A DNA stretch of 64,000 bases from Paenibacillus sp. SYP-B4298 (GTDB taxonomy: Bacteria > Bacillota > Bacilli > Paenibacillales > Paenibacillaceae). The notes beneath the pieces are model-generated. The model made no database searches. It was not told the origin of the DNA and saw only the letters and a program-made list of their open reading frames with translations. This document shows, in pieces, positions 36,503 to 45,828 of the stretch. Position 1 is the first letter of the stretch; every line of letters begins with the position of its first letter. Where the stretch lies: contig NZ_CP115484.1 of NCBI RefSeq assembly GCF_027627475.1, positions 2,898,001-2,962,000 of the forward strand, read 5' to 3'. A program made the position numbers and the translations under genes.

Positions 36503-37213
36503 CTAATGGGCTTGCTTGAGGCTCTCCAGCATCGCTTCAATGATCTGGTAGGAATGGGAGGATGCCTGAATGGTAAATTCCGCGAAGTTGACATGAGCCG
36601 AGCCGTCAGCCTTGTCAGACATCGAACGAATGACAACATACGGAATGTCATTCATATGACAGACTTGCGCCAACGCTGCGCCTTCCATCTCAGTTGCCAT
36701 GCCGCCTAGCTGCTCATGCAGCTCCTTGACGGCCTCACGACTGGCGATAAATTGGTCGCCCGACAATATTTTGCCTGTGTAGTATCGCCCGTCAAACAAC
36801 CGACGGCTCACTTGCTCGGCACATCGGATCAGCTCGGCATCCGCCGGGAAATCCGACACCTCCTGATAGGGAATAACGCCGCGAGCAAAGCCGAGCGCTG
36901 TTACATCCATATCATGCTGCATACAGCTTGTTGAGATGACGATGTCTCCAATGTCCAGGCGGGGATCAAGCGCACCGGCTACGCCGGTAAACAGGATGCA
37001 TTCCGCGCCAAGGTCAATCAGCAGTTGAGTGCACACCGCAGCGTTCACCTTGCCTACGCCGGATTTGGCAAACCACAGGTTCTGCCCCTGTAATTGTCCT
37101 TCGTAGAAGGTCATGCCGGCCTTCGTAATCGTCTGTCGAATCTCGGTGTGCCGAATGAGCAGCTCAATCTCTTCATTCATTGCACCGACAATGCCTATTG
37201 TTCCGTATGCCAC
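36503..37213 (-). CDS. mtnN: 5'-methylthioadenosine/S-adenosylhomocysteine nucleosidase
   Basis: A 236-residue nucleosidase with GIVGAMNEEIELL at the N-terminus, FTGVAGALDP, MATEMEGAALAQVC (nucleoside-binding Met-Glu) and RSMSDKADGSAHVNF with the catalytic Asp. It hydrolyses MTA and SAH in the methionine salvage and activated methyl cycle. The GTG at 37213 has GGAG 5 nt upstream; the ATG at 37243 has no site. It is downstream of ccpA, with a strong hairpin between them. Confidence 0.93.
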   Translation of the reverse strand: MAYGTIGIVGAMNEEIELLIRHTEIRQTITKAGMTFYEGQLQGQNLWFAKSGVGKVNAAVCTQLLIDLGAECILFTGVAGALDPRLDIGDIVISTSCMQHDMDVTALGFARGVIPYQEVSDFPADAELIRCAEQVSRRLFDGRYYTGKILSGDQFIASREAVKELHEQLGGMATEMEGAALAQVCHMNDIPYVVIRSMSDKADGSAHVNFAEFTIQASSHSYQIIEAMLESLKQAH

Positions 37214-37290
37214 TGTAGCTCCGTCCCCCTTGCTCCATTTCATATACTACTGGGCAGCAGCCGCTGCGAACGACTGACGCCTACGCGACA

Positions 37291-37319
37291 GCAGCTTCGC
37301 CGGCATCCGGCGAAGCTGC
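37291..37319 (-). terminator. Strong hairpin after ccpA
   Basis: A perfect 13-bp stem (37291-37303 with 37307-37319) has a CAT loop. There is no T tract, but its stability and place just after the ccpA stop suggest an end or barrier. Confidence 0.55.
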
Positions 37320-37330
37320 ATACACAAGCA

Positions 37331-38335
37331 TTATACCTGCTTGACAGACTGCCTGGAGATCAGCTCATGAGGCAGTACAACCTTGGAGTGCTCCACGCTC
37401 TCCTTCTTCATTAGCTTGGTCAGCAGTCGCATCGAGACCGCGCCAATATCATACATCGGCTGCGCTACGCTCGTAAGCTGCGGCCTCACCATCGATGCCG
37501 CGCGGCTGTTATCCACGCTAATGACCGATATGTCGTCCGGTACTCTCAGTCCAAAGTCCTGGATCGCATGGATGGCGCCGATCGCCATCTCGTCTGTCGC
37601 CGAGAATACAGCAGAAGGCTTGTTCGCCAGCTCCAGGAAATACTTCATCGCTTCAATTCCCGACTCGTAGCGATAGTTGCCTACACGAACCAGCGACTCG
37701 TCATAGGCCAGTCCCGCTGTCTCCAACGCACGCTTGTACCCTTGGAACCGGGCGAAGCCGTTAGCCGGGTCCTGCAGCGTGCCGCTGATCATCGCGATCG
37801 ACTTATGCCCCTTCTCGATCAATGCTGTCACCGCATCAAAAGCGGCGGCTTCATGGTCAATATCGACAGAAGGGATGGTACCCCGCTCATCAGTTGTTGC
37901 ACACAGCACGATCGGCACATTGGCAGTCGTGAACGCTTGCACATGCTCATCCGTCACTGCGCCGCCCATGAAGAGCAAGCCATCGACCTGCTTCTCGAGC
38001 AGCGTGTTAATAACACGAATCTCTTTTTCTTTGCGTTTATCCGCATTGCACAGAATAATATTGTAGTGGTACATATTCGCAATATCCTCGATGCCACGAG
38101 CGACCTCGGCAAAGATCGAGTTGGAAATATCGGGAATCACGACCCCTACAGTTGTCGTCTTCTTACTCGCCAGACCGCGAGCCACAGCATTAGGACGGTA
38201 GCCAAGACGCTCGATCGCCTCGAATACCTTCTTGCGTGTCTGCGGTTTTACATTGGGATTGTTGTTCACTACTCGGGATACGGTCGCCATGGACACGCCG
38301 GCTTCCCTCGCTACATCATAAATAGTTACCGTCAC
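37331..38335 (-). CDS. ccpA: Catabolite control protein A
   Basis: A 334-residue LacI/GalR regulator with the CcpA-type helix-turn-helix ([20 protein letters not shown]) and hinge ([16 protein letters not shown]). It binds cre sites with Ser-phosphorylated HPr or Crh as corepressor. The start is a GTG at 38335 after AAGGATC. Its place beside ytxJ and close to acsA/acuAC resembles Bacillus. Likely targets in this window are acsA and acuAC through the cre-like sites. Confidence 0.93.
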   Translation of the reverse strand: MTVTIYDVAREAGVSMATVSRVVNNNPNVKPQTRKKVFEAIERLGYRPNAVARGLASKKTTTVGVVIPDISNSIFAEVARGIEDIANMYHYNIILCNADKRKEKEIRVINTLLEKQVDGLLFMGGAVTDEHVQAFTTANVPIVLCATTDERGTIPSVDIDHEAAAFDAVTALIEKGHKSIAMISGTLQDPANGFARFQGYKRALETAGLAYDESLVRVGNYRYESGIEAMKYFLELANKPSAVFSATDEMAIGAIHAIQDFGLRVPDDISVISVDNSRAASMVRPQLTSVAQPMYDIGAVSMRLLTKLMKKESVEHSKVVLPHELISRQSVKQV

Positions 38336-38543
38336 GATCCTTCTCTCCAGTGAATTCGTATTTTTTGAAAAGCAATCTCAGGCCGAAATGATCTTTCAGA
38401 ATTTTCACAAAATAATACAAGCATAGCAGGGAGCATCGTCGGCAAACCAATCGGCAGCAAAACAGCCTGTCCGCACCCTGCACCCAGTGAAAGCCACTAT
38501 ATGGGTTTCTGAAAAAATCTCATTAAAATAATGATACGATAAT

Positions 38544-38903
38544 TTATTGCTTTTCGCAATGTTCGGCAAGATGTTCTTCCAAGGAGGAGTACGTGATATT
38601 CCAGTGCGTCGCTTGCCACTTCACTTCGCCATCTGCAATCAGGATGGCCTGCGGCGAGGCATGCTTGACACCTAGCTGTTCTTCGATGACGTTGGAGACC
38701 GGACGATCCTCAACCACATGTACAAGCACGGTGTCGAATCCTCCCTGTGCATCCTGCAAATAACGAAGCAGCTCTGCATGGGCATCTGCGCTGACATTGC
38801 AGCGCGTACTATGCTTAAAGACAAGCAGCGGCTTGCTGGAAGCACCCTCATAAGCCTGATTCCATTGTTCTACTGTAGTTAGCTGTTGATATTGTTGTGC
38901 CAT
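38544..38903 (-). CDS. ytxJ: YtxJ/BrxC, bacillithiol-linked thioredoxin-like protein
   Basis: A 119-residue thioredoxin-fold protein of the DUF2847 family. The active-site region reads KHSTRCNVSADAH, with the single cysteine after Arg, where family members show TCPIS. It then has VVEDRPVSNVIEEQLGVKHASPQ. BrxC is a bacilliredoxin that removes bacillithiol from proteins. GGAGGG lies before the ATG. The TRC motif is slightly unusual. It is upstream of ccpA on the same strand, as in Bacillus. Confidence 0.88.
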   Translation of the reverse strand: MAQQYQQLTTVEQWNQAYEGASSKPLLVFKHSTRCNVSADAHAELLRYLQDAQGGFDTVLVHVVEDRPVSNVIEEQLGVKHASPQAILIADGEVKWQATHWNITYSSLEEHLAEHCEKQ

Positions 38904-39020
38904 GTCTATAATCCCTCCAACGCTTTCATCTCATTCATGACTCTGCCCGTCCAACCATACCCCTCCTGCTTCATGGCCTGTCCACTTGGGTCTGTCCATG
39001 ATGCAGCCAAGCGGCCGCGG

Positions 39021-39434
39021 CTATGTATGAATGGAACGACGGCTGATCTGCGAAAGCCGCTTCTGTATTTCTGCCATCCAGCTCTCATCGCCAAGCGACT
39101 GGGCAAGCAACAGCAGATCGAGCAGCTTGTTGACACGAGCCACTGCGTACTCCTCCAGCATCTGGTTGTGCGGGGTCTTCTGCTTTCCGTATACCTCGAC
39201 CAACAGATCCGCCCATTCATTCCATTCATTAAACATAAAGGTCTGTTTGTCCGGCTTGCTGCCAAGCTGTCCGATCAGTCCGGTCAGGTCTGGCTTCACT
39301 TCAGGCGATACCTCGTTCCGATTGCATGACGAACAAGAAAAAATTGGAACATTGTCAATCTCCACTTTGCCTGAATAAATAACCGTTCGTAATTTCATGG
39401 TCACTAATTCTCCGCAAGAACACCGTTTTTGCAA
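39021..39434 (-). CDS. Zinc-ribbon hypothetical protein (YgiT-type N-terminus)
   Basis: A 137-residue protein with CxCG (residues 5-8) and CxxC (33-36), together a small zinc ribbon, followed by a helical region with WNEWADLLVEVYG and VARVNKLLDLLLLAQ. I use the TTG start at 39434 because it keeps the first cysteine pair; the ATG at 39398 would remove it. Function is unknown; YgiT-like ribbons occur in antitoxins but there is no helix-turn-helix here. Confidence 0.7.
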   Translation of the reverse strand: MQKRCSCGELVTMKLRTVIYSGKVEIDNVPIFSCSSCNRNEVSPEVKPDLTGLIGQLGSKPDKQTFMFNEWNEWADLLVEVYGKQKTPHNQMLEEYAVARVNKLLDLLLLAQSLGDESWMAEIQKRLSQISRRSIHT

Positions 39435-39604
39435 AATGGCCCACCCTCTCTATTATAACAGCGAAAATGAAGTATAAACAGTTTATGCCGTCTAAGACGG
39501 CCAGCCACGTTTTGCCCTTCTATTACTCGGCAATTCGCGGCGTTAACTTACTGTATTCGACTTCTTTCGCACAACTCCTGCATATAGGGGGATAGCAATT
39601 TTAG

Positions 39605-40048
39605 CTAATCAACAATTTTCCTCCATGCTTTGCGGACAAAAGGAAGCTGCAGCGATAGCATAGCCAGCGCCGCGCCAATCGTATCGTTGCGCAGATCGGC
39701 TATATCTGGCGTGCGGTCATCGACAAAGGATTGATGATACTCATCTGTCACTCCGTAGAGCAGGCATAGCAGTATAATCAGCAGCTTCATGCCCCAGCTC
39801 TGCGACCTGCGTCCAAAGCCATACGCATACGTCAGCGCCAGTATGTAGTATGCAACAAAATGCCCCCAGTCAAAGCTCTCCATCATTGGCAGCAGCAACT
39901 GGAACAGGGGCAGTACGGAGCCTAGCTCCTCTCCTGTGCGCGAGGACAGCCAGAAAATGACGCTCATCCAGAGCACAGCCGGCAGCCAGCGCAGCAGCTT
40001 TGCCAGACCTTTCGTATTGCGTTCATGCGAGTGCTTCATTTGCTTCAT
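39605..40048 (-). CDS. VanZ-family membrane protein
   Basis: A 147-residue protein with four membrane helices. The VanZ motif region shows FWLSSRTGEELGS, FVAYYILAL and GVTDEYHQSFVDDRTPDIADL, with the conserved acidic and aromatic residues. VanZ proteins lower teicoplanin sensitivity, but most chromosomal homologues have no known role. GAAGGAG lies 6 nt before the ATG at 40048. It diverges from the DJ-1-like gene. Confidence 0.85.
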   Translation of the reverse strand: MKQMKHSHERNTKGLAKLLRWLPAVLWMSVIFWLSSRTGEELGSVLPLFQLLLPMMESFDWGHFVAYYILALTYAYGFGRRSQSWGMKLLIILLCLLYGVTDEYHQSFVDDRTPDIADLRNDTIGAALAMLSLQLPFVRKAWRKIVD

Positions 40049-40103
40049 CGTATCTCCTTCGCTACAATAATAAGGTAATCCATCGTATAGGGAGGGTTCC
40101 GAA

Positions 40104-40631
40104 GTGAGCTTGCAGGGTAAAACGGTCATCTGCCTGCTGGATGACGAATTTGAGGATTTGGAATTATGGTATCCGGTCTATCGAGTGCGTGAAGAAGGTG
40201 CTGTAGTATTGTATGCCGGACCGGACAAGGGACGTCAGCATATCGGCAAGTACGGCGTTCCGGCAGTCGCCGACCTGTCCTTCGATGAGCTGGACAGTGC
40301 AGCCATTGACGGACTGCTCGTGCCGGGCGGCTGGGCACCGGACAAGCTCCGCCGCTATCCGAAGGTGCTTCAGCTCGTGCGGGAGCTTGATGAAGCTGGC
40401 AAGCCGATCGGACAGATCTGCCATGCCGGCTGGGTGCTGATCTCCGCGAAAATTTTGACCGGGCGTACAGTAACCTCGACACCAGGCATCCGTGACGATA
40501 TGGAAAATGCCGGAGCAACATGGGTGGACGAGGCAGTCGTGGTCGACAGAAACCTCATATCTGCCCGCCGACCGCCTGATCTTCCACCGTATGCAAAGGC
40601 TTTCGTGGATGCGTTGCTCCAGCAAGGCTAG
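40104..40631 (+). CDS. DJ-1/PfpI-family protein
   Basis: A 175-residue class I glutamine-amidotransferase-like protein of the PfpI/YhbO type. It has the nucleophile elbow PIGQICHAGWVLISA (Cys near residue 107, followed by His) and LLVPGGWAPDKLRR. Family members act as glyoxalases, deglycases or chaperones in stress. The GTG start at 40104 follows GGAGGG by 7 nt. Its TAG stop is formed by the first bases of repeat copy C, so its C-terminus may differ from relatives. Confidence 0.88.
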   Translation: MSLQGKTVICLLDDEFEDLELWYPVYRVREEGAVVLYAGPDKGRQHIGKYGVPAVADLSFDELDSAAIDGLLVPGGWAPDKLRRYPKVLQLVRELDEAGKPIGQICHAGWVLISAKILTGRTVTSTPGIRDDMENAGATWVDEAVVVDRNLISARRPPDLPPYAKAFVDALLQQG

Positions 40632-40795
40632 GGCGTGTCTCCAGACCCGCTCAAGGACATCGTTCACCGCCTATTCGCCCTGTGCTGCGTTACGTTCTCA
40701 CAGGCGTACCCTCGGTACGCCTGCGAGAACGTGCCTGCCCGGAACGAAAATTTCGGCAACATCTGCTCCCGTCGGAGCTTGAAGACACACCCTGG
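40628..40795 (+). repeat. Palindromic repeat family, copy C
   Basis: A 168-bp forward copy beginning CTAGGGCGTGTCT and ending AGACACACCCTGG, with the core GGCGTACC-CTC-GGTACGCC. It fills the whole gap between the convergent DJ-1 and ptsI genes. It contains the DJ-1 stop and ends directly before the ptsI stop codon. Confidence 0.85.
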
Positions 40796-42559
40796 TTAAT
40801 TTTGCGGACTGGCACAGCGCGTAGCCTCGCGCAGCCGGTCCGTTCTGCTGTTAAAATCGCCTAGCCTGTCGTAGATTTCCTGGCTCGTTCGGCAAGCCAG
40901 CAGTTCGTCCAGCAGCTTGCGGCTATCCTCCTGGCTCGTGTTAAGCAGCCGTTCCTTCACATTCAGTATCGTGTGAGAGGACATGCTCAGCTCATCGACA
41001 TCCAGCCCCAGCCAGATTGGCAGCGCCCGTGCGTCCCCGGCAAGCTCGCCGCAGACGCCGACGGGAATGCCCCGGCGCTTGGCTGCATCAACGGTCAGCT
41101 TGAGCAGACGCAGCACGGCTGGATGATAGGGCTCATACAGATGGGCAATCTGCTCGTTCATCCGATCCACTGCCAGCGCGAACTGCACCAGATCATTGGT
41201 GCCCACGCTGAAGAAATCCACCTCATCAGCCAACAGATCGGCAATCATGACAGCCGCTGGCACCTCGATCATCACCCCGACCTCAATATCCTCCTTGTAC
41301 GGCAGCCCTGCCTGCCGCAGCTCCTCCTTCGCCTCCTCCAGCAGCATACGCGCCTTTCTGACCTCCTCGACTGAGGAGATGAGCGGAAACATGACCTTTA
41401 CATGTCCATAGCATGCGGCACGCAATATGGCGCGCAGTTGCGTCTTGAACAAATCCTGGCGATCCAGCGAGATGCGAATGGCCCGATAGCCAAGGAACGG
41501 ATTATCCTCCTCGGGAATCTCAAAATAATCGAGCTGCTTGTCGCCCCCTATATCCAACGTGCGAATAATGACGGGCCTTGTCTTCAGCCGCTCTGCCACT
41601 TTCCGGTACACCTCGAATTGCTCCTGTTCCCCTGGGAAGCTGAATCTGTCCATATACAGGAACTCTGTACGGAACAATCCGACCTCTACGGCTCCGGCGC
41701 GCAGCGCCACCTCCAGCTCCTTCAGTGAGCTGATGTTGGCCGCCAGCTCGATCGTCTTGCCATCCGGCGTAACCGGCTGGAGATCAGCGATCCGGTGCAG
41801 CTTCTTGCGCTCCTCCAGCATATCATTGCGGCGTGCACGGTATCGATCGATTACCAGCTTCGAAGGGCGTAATATAATCTCTCCACGCCCACCGTCGATA
41901 ATTAAGGAATCACCGGTCTGGATCGGCGCATCGAGCTTGCTCTCCACCCCGACCACGAGCGGAATGCCGAGCGCCCTGGCCATAATAGCCGAGTGCGAGG
42001 TCGTGCTGCCAGCCATCGTGACAATGCCCAGCACATGGCATGGATTCAGGTGAGCCAGTTGGGATGGGGACAGCTCCTTCGCCACGAGAATGAAAGGCTG
42101 CGTATCCGTAGGCAATGTAATCTCAGGGGCCCCAAGCAGATGCTTGAGCAGCCGGTTGCCAACATCCTTGATGTCGAGCGCCCTCTCCTTCATATATTCA
42201 TCATCCAGCAGGTCAAACATCGTGACGAAGTGGTCGATCGCTTCCTTGACCGCCACCTCGGCTGCCTTGTACTGCCGCTGGATAATCCCCTGCACCTCAT
42301 TCATGAACACCGGGTCGTCGAGGATCGCCAGATGCGCGTCGAAAATTTGCGTCTCATCCGTGCCGACAACCTGACGAAGCTCGCCCTTCATCTGCTCGAT
42401 CTCGTCCTTGGATGTCTTGATGCCTTCATACAGCCTGTCGAATTCTTTGGCCAGGTCGGTTACATCAATCTTCTGCTCGGGCACATCCCATTCCCAGTTC
42501 GGAAGCACAAAGGCTTTGCCGATTGCGATGCCTGCTGAAGCTCCTATCCCTTGAATCAT
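40796..42559 (-). CDS. ptsI: PTS enzyme I (phosphoenolpyruvate-protein phosphotransferase)
   Basis: A 587-residue EI. It has an N-terminal HPr-binding/phospho-His domain with AGSTTSHSAIMARALGIP (His189), and a C-terminal PEP-binding barrel with FLYMDRFSFPGEQEQF, MIEVPAA, FFSVGTNDLVQ and GVCGELAGD with the active Cys. It transfers phosphate from PEP to HPr. The ATG overlaps the stop of the EIICBA gene by four nt (ATGA), with GGGGAGGA upstream. No ptsH lies between or next to them, so HPr must be encoded elsewhere. Confidence 0.95.
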   Translation of the reverse strand: MIQGIGASAGIAIGKAFVLPNWEWDVPEQKIDVTDLAKEFDRLYEGIKTSKDEIEQMKGELRQVVGTDETQIFDAHLAILDDPVFMNEVQGIIQRQYKAAEVAVKEAIDHFVTMFDLLDDEYMKERALDIKDVGNRLLKHLLGAPEITLPTDTQPFILVAKELSPSQLAHLNPCHVLGIVTMAGSTTSHSAIMARALGIPLVVGVESKLDAPIQTGDSLIIDGGRGEIILRPSKLVIDRYRARRNDMLEERKKLHRIADLQPVTPDGKTIELAANISSLKELEVALRAGAVEVGLFRTEFLYMDRFSFPGEQEQFEVYRKVAERLKTRPVIIRTLDIGGDKQLDYFEIPEEDNPFLGYRAIRISLDRQDLFKTQLRAILRAACYGHVKVMFPLISSVEEVRKARMLLEEAKEELRQAGLPYKEDIEVGVMIEVPAAVMIADLLADEVDFFSVGTNDLVQFALAVDRMNEQIAHLYEPYHPAVLRLLKLTVDAAKRRGIPVGVCGELAGDARALPIWLGLDVDELSMSSHTILNVKERLLNTSQEDSRKLLDELLACRTSQEIYDRLGDFNSRTDRLREATRCASPQN

Positions 42560-44442
42560 TGTGAATCCTCCCCATCCTCTCTCTTGTGCAGCACAACGGA
42601 CATAACCGACGCCTGACCCTTCTTGACTGCCTTGAACGGCCCATAGCGCCATGAGCGAACGACCTCAGAATTAGTGATGACCATCGGGGTTGCCAGTGAT
42701 TTGCCTTCCTGACGGATACGGCCCATATCGAACTTGACGAGCAGCTCTCCCGGCTTGACCTCGTCTCCTTCCTTGACAACAGCATGGAAGCCTTGACCCT
42801 TCATCTGGGAGGTGTCAATTCCGATATGAAGCAGCACATCCAGCCCCTCCTCCGTGCGCAGACCAAGCGCATGCATCGTCGGATAGACATGAATAACCTT
42901 TCCCTTGACCGGTGATACCAGCTCGCCACGATCGGGCATGAACGCCACCCCCTGGCCAACCAGCTTGCCAGCGAAGATTGGATCGGGCACCTCCTCAAGC
43001 GGAATCATGCGTCCCTGCATCGGTGAGCAGAACAGCACCTGGGTGAGATCACGTTGCAGCGCCTTGACCATCTCCTCGCGGATCAGCTCGGAGTAGGTGC
43101 CGAAGACGACCTGAACATTACCGCTACCCAGACGAATGACACCCGCTGCCCCCAGGTTGCGCAGCGCATTAATGTCAAGCAGCTTGTCGTTGGACAGCTT
43201 GAGCCGCAGACGGGTAATGCAGGCCTCCATCTGCACGATGTTGTCCTTGCCGCCGATTGCCTGCAGGATGAGCGGCGCACGATACGGAATATCCCCCGCC
43301 CATTCGTCCAGATGCGATCCCTCCTCACGCCCGGGGGTCGGAATGCGGAAGCGGCGAATCGCCCAGCGGAACAGCATATAGTACAGCAAGCCGGATACGA
43401 TGCCGATCGGTATGAGCAGCCAGCCGCGGGTGGCCAGATGGCTGTTGATGATGAAATCTATCGCTCCCGCCGAGAATGAAAAACCGTGCAGGATGCCCAG
43501 CTCATAGGTCACCCACATGATTAGTCCTGACAACACGGCATGGACGATGAACAGATAGGGCGCGACAAACAGGAATGCGAATTCCACCGGCTCGGTCACC
43601 CCTGTCAGGAAGGATGCCAGTGCAGCAGTTGTGAAGGTTTTCTTAATCTTCGGCTTGAGATCCTCGCGCGCCTCATGAATAATGGCAAAGGCAATCGCAG
43701 GCAGCGCGAACATCATCGTCGGATACAATCCCGCCATAAATACGCCGGCTGTCGGATCGCCAGCAAAGAACCGCGGCAGGTCCCCGTATACCGTCACGCC
43801 GCTTCCCATATCGTAACCGCCCACCTGAAACCAGAACACATGGCTCACCAGATGATGAAGTCCGAATACAACCAGAATACGAAGCACGAAGCCGAATAAG
43901 AACACCCCGAAGCCTCCGGCCTCCGACACGATGTCGCCCAGATGCTGCAGACCGCTCTCGATCAGCGGAGCAATATGAATCATTAAGATGGAGAAAAGTA
44001 CTGATATACAGCTCACCACAAGCGGCACGCTGCGTGGTCCACCGAAGAAATGAAGCCACTCCGGGAGCCGCAGCTCCTTGAGGCGCTCATAGAAAAACCC
44101 GGACACCAGACCGAAGATAACACCCACCAGCACGGTCGGCTGAATCTCGTATTCACTGAAGCTGCTCGTTATACCGGTATAGATGGTCATACCGGCAAGT
44201 GCCGCCATAATCGCCGCGCCCGCGCTATTGGACAAGCCAGAGGCGACGCCCAGCGCAAACAGATAGGGGAGAAATGAAAACAAAGCACTGCCCGCTGTAG
44301 CCAGATATGTATTAAAATAGGGCAAGCCCAGAGCAGACCAGGGCAACTGGCTCAAGCTTAGAAATACGGCTGCCGCGGGCAGCACCGTCATCGGCAGCAT
44401 CAATGCACGCCCGACTTGCTGCAGATTGCCCATTATTTTCAC
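42556..44442 (-). CDS. PTS EIICBA of the glucose/N-acetylglucosamine family
   Basis: A 628-residue fusion in the order C-B-A. EIIC has about ten helices and GVTEPVEFAFLFVAP, the sugar-site loop. The EIIB phospho-Cys lies in MEACITRLR. The EIIA His is in VLLHIGIDT. It imports and phosphorylates a hexose. The EIIC pattern fits both GlcNAc and glucose carriers. The start is a GTG at 44442 after GGGGG, with an ATG at 44433 as alternative. It is cotranscribed with ptsI. Confidence 0.9.
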   Translation of the reverse strand: MKIMGNLQQVGRALMLPMTVLPAAAVFLSLSQLPWSALGLPYFNTYLATAGSALFSFLPYLFALGVASGLSNSAGAAIMAALAGMTIYTGITSSFSEYEIQPTVLVGVIFGLVSGFFYERLKELRLPEWLHFFGGPRSVPLVVSCISVLFSILMIHIAPLIESGLQHLGDIVSEAGGFGVFLFGFVLRILVVFGLHHLVSHVFWFQVGGYDMGSGVTVYGDLPRFFAGDPTAGVFMAGLYPTMMFALPAIAFAIIHEAREDLKPKIKKTFTTAALASFLTGVTEPVEFAFLFVAPYLFIVHAVLSGLIMWVTYELGILHGFSFSAGAIDFIINSHLATRGWLLIPIGIVSGLLYYMLFRWAIRRFRIPTPGREEGSHLDEWAGDIPYRAPLILQAIGGKDNIVQMEACITRLRLKLSNDKLLDINALRNLGAAGVIRLGSGNVQVVFGTYSELIREEMVKALQRDLTQVLFCSPMQGRMIPLEEVPDPIFAGKLVGQGVAFMPDRGELVSPVKGKVIHVYPTMHALGLRTEEGLDVLLHIGIDTSQMKGQGFHAVVKEGDEVKPGELLVKFDMGRIRQEGKSLATPMVITNSEVVRSWRYGPFKAVKKGQASVMSVVLHKREDGEDSQ

Positions 44443-44548
44443 AAGACTTCCCCCTCTTTCATAGATTTTCTCGATTATCCTTCACAGAATGCCATTGCTG
44501 GCACTATTAAGATGGTAAGGGTTTGTCCCTCATTTGTCAAAAAGAAAA

Positions 44549-44572
44549 CGGCGAACCGCGTAGGGTTCGCCG
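44549..44572 (-). terminator. Terminator after the Q/N-rich protein gene
   Basis: CGGCGAACC pairs with GGTTCGCCG around a 6-nt loop. On the minus strand TTTTCTTTTTG follows; on the plus strand CCTTTTCTT. Confidence 0.85.
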
Positions 44573-44599
44573 CCTTTTCTTATCTGGCTAAACGCCAGC

Positions 44600-45202
44600 T
44601 TAGAAACGGTTCATGCCGTTTTGCCCGAATTGCGCGTTGTTGCCGGCCTGATAGCCGAGATGCGCCAATACCGGACCGTCCTGAGCATGGGCATTCGTTG
44701 CATTCAGCACAGGATTTTGCTGGGTTTGTGCATGAGCTGGCTGGAAGCTCTGGTTCTGATAGCCTGTATTGTAGCTCGCTTGGTTCTGTGCTCCTTGGCT
44801 ATTGATCGAGTAGCCGCCAAAGTGCGCAATGACCGGTTGCGAAGCATATTGGCTATTTTGCTGCGCATAGGGCTGTTGCTGGGATTGCATCATGCTGTTA
44901 TGCTGCACAGCTTGCGGATAATAATCCCGGCCTGCCTGGTAGCCCAGGTGGGAGATTACCGGTTGGTATTGTGTTTGTGCTTGACCCATGCCCATCTGGC
45001 TGTTCTGCATGCCGTATTGTTGACCAATCTGACCTTGCTGGCCAGCTTGGTAGCCCAGATGAGAAATGACCGGGCCGGCATTTTGCGTAGGGATCTGTCC
45101 ACGGTATTGAGACTGCACATAGCCTTGCGGCTGAAATTGGTTCTGCTGATTGAAGGAAGCTTGGCTCGCTTGAAATCCTGGCTGATAAGACATTCCGTTC
45201 AT
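44600..45202 (-). CDS. Gln/Asn-rich protein with four PVIxHLGYQAG-type motifs
   Basis: A 200-residue protein, about a third Gln and Asn, with many Tyr and Gly and almost no charge. Four related motifs occur at 43-54 (GPVISHLGYQAG), 80-91 (QPVISHLGYQAG), 122-133 (QPVIAHFGGYSI) and 176-187 (GPVLAHLGYQAG), spaced 37, 42 and 54 residues. There is no signal peptide or membrane helix. GGAGG lies 7 nt before the ATG and a good terminator follows, so it is a real gene. I do not recognise a family. Composition recalls spore coat proteins or gamma-type SASPs, but the motif differs from both. Confidence 0.85.
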   Translation of the reverse strand: MNGMSYQPGFQASQASFNQQNQFQPQGYVQSQYRGQIPTQNAGPVISHLGYQAGQQGQIGQQYGMQNSQMGMGQAQTQYQPVISHLGYQAGRDYYPQAVQHNSMMQSQQQPYAQQNSQYASQPVIAHFGGYSINSQGAQNQASYNTGYQNQSFQPAHAQTQQNPVLNATNAHAQDGPVLAHLGYQAGNNAQFGQNGMNRF

Positions 45203-45321
45203 GTCTTGTCCTCCTCATAATGGGGGTAGTCTTCATGAGCACCTGTGCGGAGTCCATGAAGCCTCTCTTATTGTAGGAGTGCAGGACTGTTTTTATCCCT
45301 TCCTCAAAATGGAAGTCAGGC

Positions 45322-45750
45322 TTATCCCTTGCCACCTGGCAGCAATATCGAATCCTCCACCTTAATGCAGCGATCCATAACCACATCCAGCCCGCCCTCG
45401 CGGGCGATCTGCGCCGCCTCTTCGCTGTGGATGCCTAGCTGCAGCCAGAGTGCCTTCGCTCCGATCTGTACAGCCTCCTGGGCTACTGGCGGGCAATGCT
45501 CGCTGCGCCGGAATACATTAACCATATCGACCGGAAACGGAATATCTGCCAGACTCGGGTAACATGTCTCCCCCAATATTTCGGCAGCGTTCGGATTCAC
45601 CGGAATAATCCGATACCCCTTAGCCTTCATCGCTTCCGATACCATGTACGAGACGCGGTCAGGCTTGTCGGATAACCCGACGACAGCAATAACAGAGGTG
45701 CGCTGCAGCAGCGCCTTGATCTCATCGCGCGAAGGATGCTCATATGCCAT
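45322..45750 (-). CDS. CoA-binding (YccU-like) protein
   Basis: A 142-residue protein with a Rossmann CoA-binding domain like that of succinyl-CoA synthetase alpha. Features are SVIAVVGLSDKPDRVSY, YRIIPVNPNA and ALWLQLGIHSEEAA. Function of these stand-alone domains is unclear. AAAGGAGG lies 8 nt before the ATG at 45750. The Q/N-rich gene follows on the same strand after 119 nt. Confidence 0.88.
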   Translation of the reverse strand: MAYEHPSRDEIKALLQRTSVIAVVGLSDKPDRVSYMVSEAMKAKGYRIIPVNPNAAEILGETCYPSLADIPFPVDMVNVFRRSEHCPPVAQEAVQIGAKALWLQLGIHSEEAAQIAREGGLDVVMDRCIKVEDSILLPGGKG

Positions 45751-45828
45751 AGGACAGACCTCCTTTATATAGTCGAGCATTCTAAAATAAGGTTTCGTTG
45801 CTGTTGCTGCTTCAGTGCAGTAGCTGCT

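Noticed and set aside
44600-45202. Q/N-rich protein as a gamma-type small acid-soluble spore protein
   Set aside because: The SASP-E repeat signature (FATE-type segments and NAQQVRKQN) is missing, and the length and motif differ.
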